Assembly: GCF_032362555.1 (NCBI RefSeq)
Contig: NC_083514.1
Location: forward strand, 6,991,001 to 7,055,000
Direction: 5' to 3'
Length of the DNA stretch: 64,000 nt
Source of the DNA: Amyelois transitella
Lineage: Eukaryota > Arthropoda > Insecta > Lepidoptera > Pyralidae
Shown here one piece after another: positions 1 to 10,400 of this stretch. A program made the translations under genes and the position numbers. Positions within the stretch are counted from its first letter, which is position 1. Each line of letters opens with the position of its first letter. The notes beneath the pieces are model-generated. The model saw only the letters and a program-made list of their open reading frames with translations. It did not search any database and was not told the origin of the DNA.

Positions 1-1175
1 CACATTCGTAGATCTGGAAAAGGCCTATGACAGAGTTGAGAGGAATGAATTGTGGTCAGCACTTTCTATGCATGGGGTGAGCAGTCTCTTAATACGAGCA
101 CTGAAATCCTTATATGAGGATTCGAGTGCTTGTGTCAGGATAAACGGAGCGCACACTGAGTGGTTTAAGATTGAGAAAGGTGTTAGGCAAGGATGTGTTG
201 CGTCACCGTGGCTGTTCAACCTATTTATGGATAGCTGTTTGACAGATTTGAAAGAGTCTAAAAGTGGATTAAGGATGAATGAGTTACTCGTCAAATGTCT
301 GCTCTATGCCGACGATCAGGTTATACTGGCGTCATCAGCGGAGGAGTTACAGGAGATGGTAAACTGTATGCATGAAGCTTTAAAAGAGAAAGGAATGAAA
401 GTGAACGTAAGTAAAACTAAAACACTGGTTTTTGAAATGGAGAAAGAAATGACAGCATGTAATATTTTGATTGGAGGAGAAAAAGTGGAGCAAGTGAAAG
501 AGTTTGTATATCTAGGATCAAAGTTTACATCAGATGGCAAGTATGATAGTGATATTGAAAGGAGAGTGAACGCGGGGAACATGGTGAATGGAGCTTTGCA
601 TGCCTTTATGAGCAGTCAGAAACTATCCAAAAAGGCTCGACTGGCTGTGCACAGGGGCGTGTTGGTCCCGACATTAATGTATGGGAGTGAAAGTTGGGTA
701 TGGCAAAAGAAGCATGAAAGCAGAATAAATGCAGTGGAAATGAGAGCGTTAAGGAGTATGATGGGTGTGAAATTGAGTGACAGGATAAGGAACAGCGTGA
801 TAAGGGAATGTTGTGATGTGAAAGAAGATGTAGTTACAGGAATAGAAAAGGGTATGTTAAGATGGTTCGGTCATGTGGAGAGGATGAATGAAAGCAGGTT
901 GACTAAGCAGATATACAAGGAGAGTGTGGAGGGAAAGGTCGGAGTGGGAAGACCTAGACGAACGTATCTTGATCAAATTAAGGACGTCCTGGTAAAGGGT
1001 CAGGTCAAAAGTACCCGAAACCGCCGAGCTTGTATGAAGAGAGTTATGAATGTGGACGAAGCGAAAGAAGTATGCAGAGATCGTGGCAAGTGGAAAGAGG
1101 TAGTCTCTGCCTACCCCTCCGGGAAAGAGGCGTGATTTTATGTATGTTATGTATGTATGTATGTATGATATTTGC
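1..1175 (+). mobile_element. RTE-like non-LTR retrotransposon, 3' part (reverse transcriptase C-terminal half plus short-repeat tail)
   Basis: An open frame runs from base 2 to the TGA at 1133-1135 (377 codons visible; the start is beyond the window). It encodes the palm and thumb of a reverse transcriptase: FVDLEKAYDRV at the left edge, the GVRQGC block, then the YADD catalytic box near 307-318, followed by VYLGS, LMYGSESW, a WFGHVERM block and GRPRRTY, an arrangement known from RTE-type LINEs. The enzyme copies element RNA into DNA at a nicked target. After the stop comes a run of TATG units (about 1139-1170), the short tandem tail common at LINE 3' ends. The visible frame has no stop or frameshift, so the copy is young or once active. 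It lies antisense to the flanking minus-strand gene and ends roughly 45 bp from that gene's exon 2 donor. The 5' half and any endonuclease domain are outside the window, so autonomy cannot be judged. Confidence 0.93.
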
Positions 1176-1218
1176 ATCTAAGACAATAAAACCACAACAA
1201 AGAAAGCATCCGGCATAC

Positions 1219-1618
1219 CTGTTATCCTTTCCAGTTTGTTGCCACGCGACCACCAGGTTGCGATCATTCGCTATGTCGACGTCGTGTAGCGAATTCTGAC
1301 CTCTATTCATATGGACGGTCTCACTGCCGTACCCGGAGGTATCTCCTTCAGCGTCTTCGTCGTAAAAAGCAAACCGTTTTGCCGTCGAAATGTTTCTATT
1401 TATAACGTTTGACCTTCTTTCTTCTTTGCTTATAACTCTTTCTGTGTCTGAATGATGGATAGGAGGCAGACTAGGGCTTCTCTGTCGTTGAATCGGCTCT
1501 TGATATTCGTAAGAGGACTGCTTGTGAAGTTCCAGGGTACTTGAGAATTGGTTTCGCACTTGCAACCTATTGGTACGCTCTCCGGTGCCCCATGGTAGGT
1601 AGAGGTGAGACATCTCCT
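1219..1618 (-). CDS. Coding exon 2 of an unidentified minus-strand gene (partial gene)
   Basis: Read on the minus strand, a pyrimidine-rich tract and CAG precede AGGAGATG at 1618, and the open frame ends at an AG|GTATGC donor after 1219 (GT at 1218-1217). The 400-nt exon enters in phase 1 and leaves in phase 2, encoding 132 whole codons. The acceptor phase matches the exon at 5001-5067, and the only alternative AG (exon start 1616) would hit an early stop. The peptide is hydrophilic, rich in Arg, Ser, Gln and Glu, starts EEMSHLYLPWG and contains SPSLPPIHHSD and DTSGYGSETVH. No transmembrane segment or catalytic motif is visible; it looks like a disordered or coiled-coil scaffold-type protein. 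I do not recognise it firmly. A resemblance to CCDC66-like centrosomal or ciliary proteins is an impression only. Later exons lie left of the window. Confidence 0.72.
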
Positions 1619-2153
1619 CTGAAAAGGAAAGGTTTCACTTAATATTGTTAAATTTAGTTTATTTCACGACAACGTGAATAAATTTTTATCGTTTTACATG
1701 AAGTCCAAATTCTAAAGCAAGGCATAAGTACCTTCCATGACAACAGCCGTCGAAGAATTAACCACACTGATTGGAGAAAAATAAAAAGAGTTCCCCTTGT
1801 TGTGATGGGCTTATAAAGGTTTTAAGTTTTATCGATACCGCATACATGAAAAGCTGTTAGTCACTTATATTATGTTACAGCCTTTTACAATTCTAAACAA
1901 GACATTTAAGTACTGGCTGTTCTGATTTAAATATGTAAATTTTTCTAAAATCCGCTCACGGAAGCCCCTTCGTACGGATTTCAATAAGTGGTGCCTATTG
2001 ATTTATCAAGAGCTACCTAAATATTTTTAGCTTAGCCAATCCATGTTATATCATTTTTTTTATATCTTGTTACCTACATACCTAGGTACATGTATAATAT
2101 AATGACCATCACACTGCCTAGCACCTAACTGATATTAACTTTTAGTTGCACGA

Positions 2154-2357
2154 ATCTATACTAATATTATAAAGCTGAAGAGTTTGTTTGAACGCGCTAA
2201 TCTCAGGACCTACTGGTTCGAATTGAAAAATTATTTTTGCGTTGAATAGACCATTTATCGAGGAAGGCTTTAGGCTATATAACATCACACTGCAACTATT
2301 AGGAGAAGAAGTAATGGAAAATGTGAAAAAACGGGATGAAGTCGCGGGCACAGCTAG
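2154..2357 (+). repeat. CTAG-ended dispersed repeat (possibly non-autonomous, Helitron-like)
   Basis: The copy starts at a 'tctatactaatattataaag' block and ends 'gaagtcgcgggcacagctag'. I know both ends from many lepidopteran intergenic sequences, where the terminal part reads (g)cgaagtcgcgggca-cagctag. A short GC hairpin a few bases before a CTAG end resembles Helitron 3' ends, but no Helitron protein is present. A 74-codon ORF across it is an artefact of the repeat. Confidence 0.7.
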
Positions 2358-3981
2358 TCAAATATACAAATTCGTGCTTGATGACGAAATAAGAAAATCG
2401 CATGAAAATAACTATCTAATACAGTCAAAACTACTTCGCTCGATGGAATTTAGACACACTTTTTGATTAGTATATACCAACTTAGATTATGTAACCACGT
2501 AACCTACTATAGTTTCTACTTCTAATCTTAGCGGAAAGTTAATTAATATTGATGCATGAGTTAAACTTAACAAATGTTTTATTGTTTTGCTTCAACCGTT
2601 TCAAGGCTTTTAAATTAAAGCAGGCAATTAAAATAAAATAACAGTATTAGTTGTATGCATGTGAGGTACGTTCTTAAAAATTTCTGTTCACTTTCATTTA
2701 ATTTGTAAAATTTATGTATAATACTTATTATAAAAAAAGCATATTGTCTGAAACCATTTTTACTTTTATACCGGAAATAGTATTTTTTTGTACAAAAATT
2801 CGTTTCAATTACAAGCAACGAATCGTGACGAAATTTCCGGAAATCTAACAGAACACCTAGTAGACGATGCCTCAAATTATTTATTGATGGTAGAAAGTGA
2901 AATGTATAAAGCCTACCTGCTACAGTTCGTCACATTAGCCTAAATAATTAAATCAAAGAAGTTAAAGAATCGATTACGAGCTAGTTACTGCATTATTTAA
3001 AAGATTGTATGTGTATCGTTTTAAAGTATAATGGCAAAAGATAAATGAAAAACGACTGTCCAGCTAGTGAATAATGGCATATTTTGTTTGCGTCTCGCCA
3101 CGCTCTCGTGCGCACAGACTGAATTAAAAATAACGAGCACAGTGTTTTTGTTTTATTATTTAACGCTACGATATGCTACTTATTTTACAAACCCAGCTGT
3201 AATTATGAATTTTAGGAAATTAAATTGTTTACATAATGCTAACGGCCTACCTTTATATTTTTGTTTCCGTTTAGGTTACAAGGTGAACTCCAGCTTTGTA
3301 AACTCGTTATGAGGACACACATTAACTTTTTACACTTTGGTGAATAGAAATTAAGGTATAGGTACTCGTAAGTAATGATTGTCGTGCTTTACGCTAAAAA
3401 GTTTTCTTATTATGTGATAGGTACATTCGTAACTCAGAATAAAGAGATTTTTTTAAATAACTAAATTTCTATATGATTATGGTCTCTGGATGTTGTGTTG
3501 TTATATAAACCTTTAAAAACAAGATGCCTAAATTAATGTAAGTATAGCTTTTTATGTGTATTTTTTATCAATGGCATGAAAAATCCGTCTTATCAATGAT
3601 ATTATCTAAATGGTAGATATATAGAAATCGAAAGACAAGGGTCATTGCTACTGCAACCTTGAATAGATTTGGTGGTTCCATCGACCCAGCCTACCACCCA
3701 CCACCACCACGCATTGTCAATGTGAACACTGAATAGACAATACAATGGTTACGATAATTCATGTGCTTAGGAAGTTACTGCCGGTGCCTTTGTCATCGGT
3801 AGTTGTGACGAAATGAATTGATAGCACAGCAGTTACGACCCCATTGCTTGTTGTTTGACATTGAATGAAAACATTACCTACTTACCTATACTTTAAGCTT
3901 AACTAATTTTTTTGTTTAGTTATTCTTACCTGGATTATGAATAAGTAGGTGCACTGATTTCACATTTCTTGCGCATCCGAT

Positions 3982-4210
3982 TACATACATACACTGTCAC
4001 GTCCATATCTCCTCCGGGGTAGGCAGAGCCAACAGTCTTGAAAACACTGAAAGGCTACGTTCTTACGTTCTACGGTAACTTTATGATGGAGTTGAGATTC
4101 AAATAGCGACAGGTTGCTAGCCCATCGTCTACAAGGAAATCCCAAGTTTATAAGCCTATCCCTTAGTGCCTTTTACTTAATCTAAAGTGCTGAAAACCAC
4201 ACCGCAAGTT
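3982..4210 (-). repeat. 'gacgtga' dispersed repeat (family A), inverted copy
   Basis: Family A is recognised by these blocks, in its own orientation: 'gtgtggttcccggcac', 'ggaccactcca', 'gtaaaaggcgac', 'cttgggattcttctt', 'ctagcaacctgtcac', 'cagtctttcaagactg' and 'gggatatagacgtga'. This copy runs in reverse from the last block to a degraded first block. It has no coding capacity and is probably a SINE. I recognise it as widespread in moth genomes but cannot name it. Confidence 0.75.
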
Positions 4211-5000
4211 TGTAAGTATTCCCGTCGTGTCTTTTGAATGTAGTCATTTCATGACCATTCCAATGGACCATGGGTAAAACGTGGAAATCTGATCAAAAAA
4301 TTCGACCTTAAAGGAAAATTTTATTCTAACTTTATTGTTACAGTAGTAGTCCTATAGGAGAGGACTTAGATAGGTAACACATTTGTGTAAGTATCAGATT
4401 TGTCGAATCCGCCAATTGAACCAGCCAGTAGAACAATAGCGTTATTAGGCCTCATGCAAGTATACTGGCTCTGTTTAGACTGGTAAGGAATGCCTTTACA
4501 ATTATTTCTACAAACCTACCCATCTATGTAGGTACTTCTACATTATTGCACGAATAAAGACTGAAACAATCTAAGCACTTTGATTTCTATTTCACTTTTA
4601 CTACTATAATGACTACTCGATTGACCGTAGTCATTTCGATTTGAACTCCGTTATGAAATGAGTCGTAGGTATTCACACTAATTACTTTCGGTTTTTTGGA
4701 GAGTCCACAATTATCGAGTTGGAAATTACTTATATAAAAAATGCACAAGTTACATACCGGCAAAACAATATAACATTAGGTAAACAGATTTTGTTGCGAT
4801 TTCAAAATTAGCGCCAATCCGGCTTCACGTGTATCGTTCACATAACTGACTAACGTATCATGGAGACTGAGCTCCTTCACGAAACCACGACCGTGAATTT
4901 GTTGCAAAACAGCGTGATGTGATGCAGCCACGCATCGACGGGGCCGCGGGCTGCTCACAGCACAGGATGCCGGTCACTGCGGCCGCGGAGCCTCACTCAC

Positions 5001-5067
5001 CTCTCTCCCGCGCCCACTGCTGCTTCTTCTGTTGGACCAGTGACGCCGACTTGCCCACTGACAGCAT
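5001..5067 (-). CDS. Coding exon 1 of the same unidentified gene (start codon to first donor)
   Basis: On the minus strand ATG is at 5067-5065. The frame MLSVGKSASLVQQKKQQWAR continues to the perfect donor AG|GTGAGT (exon ends at 5001, GT at 5000-4999), giving 22 codons plus one base. An in-frame TGA lies six codons upstream, so this ATG is the first possible in-frame start. The phase joins the acceptor at 1618 and restores a continuous frame (ARERE then EMSHLY), which is the main evidence that both exons are real. The peptide is basic and Gln-rich, as expected for the start of a coiled coil. A short overlapping upstream ORF begins just ahead of the ATG. The 5' UTR probably extends to about 5160. 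Intron 1 (1619-5000) holds only repeats. Confidence 0.72.
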
Positions 5068-5139
5068 CGCACAATACTCTATTCATTACACTTTCTAATG
5101 TTCCGTATGACACACGCTGCGTTCCTGCCAACCGCAGCT

Positions 5140-5190
5140 GTTACGGTGCACCGACTAATGAGTGCTCTGGAGTGCTTTTTAAAAACGGGC
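5140..5190 (-). promoter_or_regulatory. Candidate core promoter of the partial minus-strand gene
   Basis: Upstream of exon 1 on the minus strand, a TATA-like TTTTTAAAAA (5185-5176) is followed about 25 bases later by TCATTAGT (5161-5154), an initiator-like sequence. The spacing suits a TATA-Inr promoter and would leave a 5' UTR of about 90 nt. The area is GC-rich against AT-rich flanks. This is a motif-based inference with no transcript support. Confidence 0.4.
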
Positions 5191-5199
5191 GCTCGCGCA

Positions 5200-7365
5200 T
5201 CGCCTACGCTGGCCGCCGTCGCGCTTCGCTTCGCGTGCACTCATTGTCCGCGCTGGACCCATCTACCTACTCTCGATGAGATCCCACGAAAACAATCGCA
5301 TTCAAAATTAACGGTAACACACGTCAAGTTCTAAAATAACATTTTTTATTGTTATACAATTTTCGGGCAGCAAACCGCCGCTTATCTCGATCTCCCGGCT
5401 ATAACTGTTTCAGCCCCATTGTTTCAGTGCGTCACGCGAACGAGAGTTTCAGACGAAACGAAAGCCTCGGAAAAGCCGCCGGTCGATATCGTAGTCATGG
5501 CGACGTCTGTTTCACGTGCTCGCAAGGAGTCATGGCATTTTCTTCTAGGTACTCTGCTCGTATTTGCATTTTAGGCCACGAGTCCACGAGGTGACGTGAA
5601 AATTGAGGGGAAGATTATTTATAGCACTTAAAGCTATATATGTTCTACGTACATATGTATAATAAATAATACGTTTGCTTGGCTATTGTTATGAACGTGC
5701 TAAAGTGACCATTAGTTAGACAAAGGCGAAGCAATCTCAGACTAGGGGACATGACTAGCGAAAGTGAAATACTTATTTACACACCTTACTCGCTTAGAAT
5801 TCCAGAGCCGTTGGAATTAGCTAGAAAGTATTTTATTGCAGATTGCAAAATGATGTCATCAGTTACCTACTAACGAATAAAATACTTGTGTGCCATTCGG
5901 TCAGCTCGAAATGTAGGTACACTAGAGCAAGAATTGTTTGTGTACCAATTTAAATTCATTGCTTAGCTGCCAATTATTGATATACTAAGGTACTCGTAAA
6001 AGAACCTAGGTAATTTGTTTGAGAGCGCCACATAAAAAATAGTTTGGTATATTTCTGATAGGTAATAAAATAAAATTTATTGAACATACTAGTAGTTTTG
6101 TATTACCTACATGATTTATTATTATGGTAGGCACTGAAATCAATGACTGGAACGAATTCCAGTTAGGAATTATAACTGTTCCGATATGGATATGTAGTTA
6201 TAGGCAATAAGCCAATGACTTCAGCAAGTGCAGTTAAATGGCGAATGTTTTGCCACGATTTTATGCCATAAAGCCATATTACATCTGCGGTGTTGTCGCA
6301 TTTGCGTGCATAACCTCTTATTGGATAATTTTATGGTACCTACATATATTCTATTCCTCCAACTCCTTCTCAAACAATTGTGTTCAGTCGATTGCTCACT
6401 CGCATTGCTGAGTTTGGTGATGTGCCCGATTTAGTTTAATTGTTGAGATCGGGATGTTCTTTCGGGAGAACTAATCGTAGTTGTTTACCCTTGCCTCCTA
6501 TGCATGGTCGTTTGGAGTTTTAATTCCTCCTGGCCGCTGTAACCGCTCCTTGCGAGGGGTTGCCTGGTAAGGGTTCGGGACATATCCGCCGACCGAGGCT
6601 CGGTTAGCTCGTTTGGAACCACCCATAGGAATTGTGGAGGTGAGAAGCTGTATATCAACATGATTATAATGGACATATTTAATCAACATCGTCCATACAC
6701 TTTTTGAACGATTTAGCCGCTCCGGAGTCTGGCAATGATCCATTAGAAAGTCAGGTTATCACATTACACTAGTTATCGACTATTTTTCGAGCTTCATTAC
6801 TAGACCATATTCGATTCTTTCAAAGATCATGGAACAAAAAATACTCTAGTATATTTAAACCTTTTGAGCGCCACGCGTCAAACGCATTTCCGATTTTGGC
6901 CATTTCATTTTATCAAGCGCTCATATACGACAAACGGTGTTTTCCTCAGTATCTTCACAATCTTAGGGAAGAAATGCTTTGTGCATTTACGATAGTAGTG
7001 TTATCAGCAGTGAGTGATAAAGGAGTTTTAACTAAAATTTATAAACAGACATATTGTCACGTCTGTATCCCTTGCGTGGTAGACAGAGGCAAGTCAAGAC
7101 CGATTGATACCTAGGTCACATTCAGTAAGTAGGTATAAAATTTAATTCGCATATCACTGCAGTTCAAGCCTGTTCAACGGAAAAAGGACACGATTTCCTC
7201 GAGGAGCAACTGATATGGACAACTAGTTTTTAAGGTAAACCTATCCAGGAGTATATGCTATGCTAGGTTCGCTGTATGTTTAAGACTGCTAAACAACCTA
7301 CTTATAGATTTCGATGAAAACGTAGACAGGAATGTGAAAGCAAACAGATTTTGGTATTTCATTCA
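5200..7365. other. Spacer between the partial gene's promoter and the SF3B3 3' end
   Basis: No supported gene. 5350-5590 is moderately GC-rich and holds a CACGTG E-box (about 5513); it could be upstream regulatory sequence of the minus-strand gene. 6480-6740 is a GC-rich block of unknown origin with overlapping minus-strand ORFs that look like degraded mobile-element sequence. 7045-7110 is a fragment of repeat family A in reverse orientation. The rest is AT-rich with nothing recognisable. Confidence 0.5.
7045..7110 (-). repeat. Repeat family A, short inverted fragment
   Basis: Contains the 'tgtcacgtctgtatccctt' end block and a degraded 'gtagacagaggcaa' stretch only; the rest of the element is missing. 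Confidence 0.6.
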
Positions 7366-7369
7366 TTAA

Positions 7370-7375
7370 TTTATT
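7370..7375 (-). terminator. Polyadenylation signal AATAAA of SF3B3
   Basis: On the minus strand AATAAA lies 31 bases past the SF3B3 stop codon (7408-7406), in AT-rich sequence. It is the first canonical hexamer after the stop, so the 3' UTR is likely only about 50-60 nt. Confidence 0.7.
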
Positions 7376-7405
7376 TCTTATCTTAGAACAATTATTGTTT
7401 TATCT

Positions 7406-10400
7406 CTAAAATGCATATCTGGTTCTTATGTCTTCTAGTTTCTTTGACACTTCTGCCGGCGTTCTTTCCAAGTCGCCAGCGATTGCTTTTTGCTTATCTG
7501 TGTCCAAGGAGTTAAACTGCTCGCAGAGATCACCATCTATCACATTCTGTAACAAAAAACAACACTCGTGTTAAGATTGATACGGTAGTCTTAGTATTTT
7601 CATCGTCTTTCGATAAGGAATCGCCTCAAATGTCGACCCGGCCAGTAAGATGTCTGCCGCGCTGCTGCGTAAACTAAATACTTTAGCGCATATGCACTGT
7701 CCTTTTAAATAAGGATAAATAGGAATAAATTTGAATAGTTTCACGTAAGTGACAATTGATGAACTCCTTGTTAATCAAGATTGTGATCTATGAAATAATT
7801 TGTTCGTTCCGCTTACTACGGGAGCGCTATAGACGCCCCCGACTCTCGGGAACGCGGCGCGGCTCGCGCGGCAGCTCGCGGCGACCACAACGGCCGCGCA
7901 CGAGCCGCCTCACGCGCGCCTGCTCTGCCAGCAGTGTAACACAGCCCGCTAGGGAGGCGGCCTGTTGACTTACTGCTGGAGTCATAACACGGTTTCTAAG
8001 GCAGATTTCAGAGTAACGCCGGCAAGACGCGCTGTTGACCTGCGGACCGCTGTAAACGAAGTTCGCGCGTAGTGCAATCGCTTCGACAGGCCAGTGAGAG
8101 TATTTGCTGAACGACGCGGTTCAAATGCATGAATTGAATCATGTTTTCCAAGTAATGAGTCCATATCTATCAATGACCAATTGGAATTTGCAAGTGGCTT
8201 GCATCTAGCATCTTCCTAGACCATTTTATTAGATGGAAGCCTGAATGAAGCGGCCTACAATAATTTGACTTTTTCTACTCAATTGGTATTTATCTGTACT
8301 ATACAGTATGTGCTCTGCCCACTGACGCTTGCAGGGATGAAGGAGAATATGACCTGAATGAGGTAAAAAAAATTGTACCCAAATATTACTCACCTTGACT
8401 GGGTAATAGTAACTTCTAAACGACAAGTGGTCGCGCCCACACAGCGGCGGATTTTCACTTCTCATGTGCATTTCCAAATGTTGGAAGAAATCGTGGTCTT
8501 CCCTCGATGTGAACGGAAGCATTACTCCGAGAGAGCCGCTGACCGTCGCGTACAAAAGAGCTTCAGATCCACCAGGAATCAGCGTCGCCCTTTGTAATGA
8601 AGTCACTGTCTCACCAATGTGGAAGTTAACAACTATTTCCCCTTTTTGCGACGCCCCGTTGAGCAAACCTGTAAATATATGTTAATAAATTTATTAAAAA
8701 AAAATGAGCTTATAAGCTAATGTATATCAGATTATAAAGTAGAATCATTGATTATCATAAGTCTAGCATGTGTAAATTAGTATCATCATTGAATATTGTA
8801 TTACATTGGTATATAAATGGTAATAAAATTGTTCTCACCTCTGTCCCATAGAGCTTTGTTTCCTGTAGGATCCTCATCAACATCATCAGATATAGACTGA
8901 GGCAGTCTCATGATGGCAATGTTACCAAACTTGTCAGCCATTGCTATAGTGTCGTAATCTAAAATAGTCGTGTTTGTAATCCATCTTGGATTTGTGTCGT
9001 CTGCAAAGATAATCAATTGATTTTCTCTCTTTTTGTACTTGACACATAATACTGATTCCTGAACGTCCGATACGAAGATTCTCTGTCCAATGGTTTTGAT
9101 GTCTGCAATGAGGTTGGGAATGTGCCTGTTTTCACATTTCCGCAGCAGTTTCCGCCGCCCGATGTCGTAGAGACGCAACATGCGGCCGACTCCTGCCACT
9201 AGTTTACCGTTGAACGTTGCCAGCGCACCAGGGTATTCATCTATTGGAGTTTTGTGAACCAACTCCAATTTTCCTGTGCTGCCATATATCTAGAACCAAG
9301 ACAGATTTCGCATAAAAAAAAGAACAGAATTGTTACAAATACACTCTTTGTTAAAGTAATAGTTAATGTTTTACTTAATGTTAGTCTTAAATATTTAGCC
9401 TAGACTTACCTTATACACATGTAAACTTCCTTCCGTGCAGGATCTAGGCGACAAAATGGCGTCTTTCGCGACTCCTACGACGAGATGCGGCCTGGCGTGT
9501 TCCCCGTGCGCGGCCCAGCGGACGAGGCACATGGACACGGCCGCCTCGTTCTGCTCCAGCGGCAACTTGAACAGAGTGCTGGGCTGCCCGCCGCCGATGC
9601 CCATGTCTACCACGCGGATTTGTGACGCCCACATACCTAAAACAATTATCTATTTATAAATGTTGCTTCAGATTTGCTCTTTTGGAATTTTCAAAATTTC
9701 TTATTAACAGATATAGTGTATATCTGCTTTTTAGTTTTGCCGGAGTACAGATGGTTAATCGCCTATTTTAAAGGTTTAGAAGCTTATAATACTTTTAGAA
9801 AGTAGTCTGTATGCCCCATTATTCAATAACTATAAAAATGTCTCCCATGCTTGAATCAAATGACTTACATAAGATCATCTGGGATTAACGCAGGGATATT
9901 TGTATAGCCACATCCGATTAGAGTCAGTGTGTTCAATGACGTACGCCGCTCTTGTCCAGAGAATGTGGCCATTGCATCAAAATTAATAAGGATAACATAC
10001 CTGCTCCAGCTTTAGGTGATGAAAATAAATTTTCTGGTAATATATCAGAAAGGAAAGCATCAGCCATTTCGTTAGCAAGTTGTTGCTCTTCTGGCCCACC
10101 GCCCGCGGCCGCTTCGCGCATTTCTTGTGCCATTTGAACCCTAGAAAAAGAAAAACAATTTAGTATGGTGACAAATTCACGGGGAACACTATCTGGGTAA
10201 TTTATATATAAATCAGGACTGCAGGGGTATCAACAGAAAGATTCAGGAAATGTGTCTTTTTGTCATCATTAATAACTTTTATGAATGAAATATTATCATT
10301 TAGGTACAATTACTTCGAACAATTTAAAATTTGTATCTTAAGGACTAGTTGGTAAACAACATTTATGCCAGCTGAGGCTACTGTTTTATTTACCTTCTTT

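Larger units (their letters stand above)
1619..5000 (-). other. Intron 1 of the partial gene; repeats only
   Basis: This interval lies between the donor at 5000 and the acceptor AG at 1620-1619. It is AT-rich with no supported coding sequence. It contains a CTAG-ended lepidopteran element (2154-2357) and an inverted copy of the 'gacgtga' repeat family (about 3982-4210). Small ORFs here fall in repeat or random sequence. Confidence 0.55.

Noticed and set aside
1044..1218. Extension of the minus-strand ORF past exon 2 into the retrotransposon
   Set aside because: A good AG|GTATGC donor ends the exon at 1219 and the continuation translates LINE antisense sequence.
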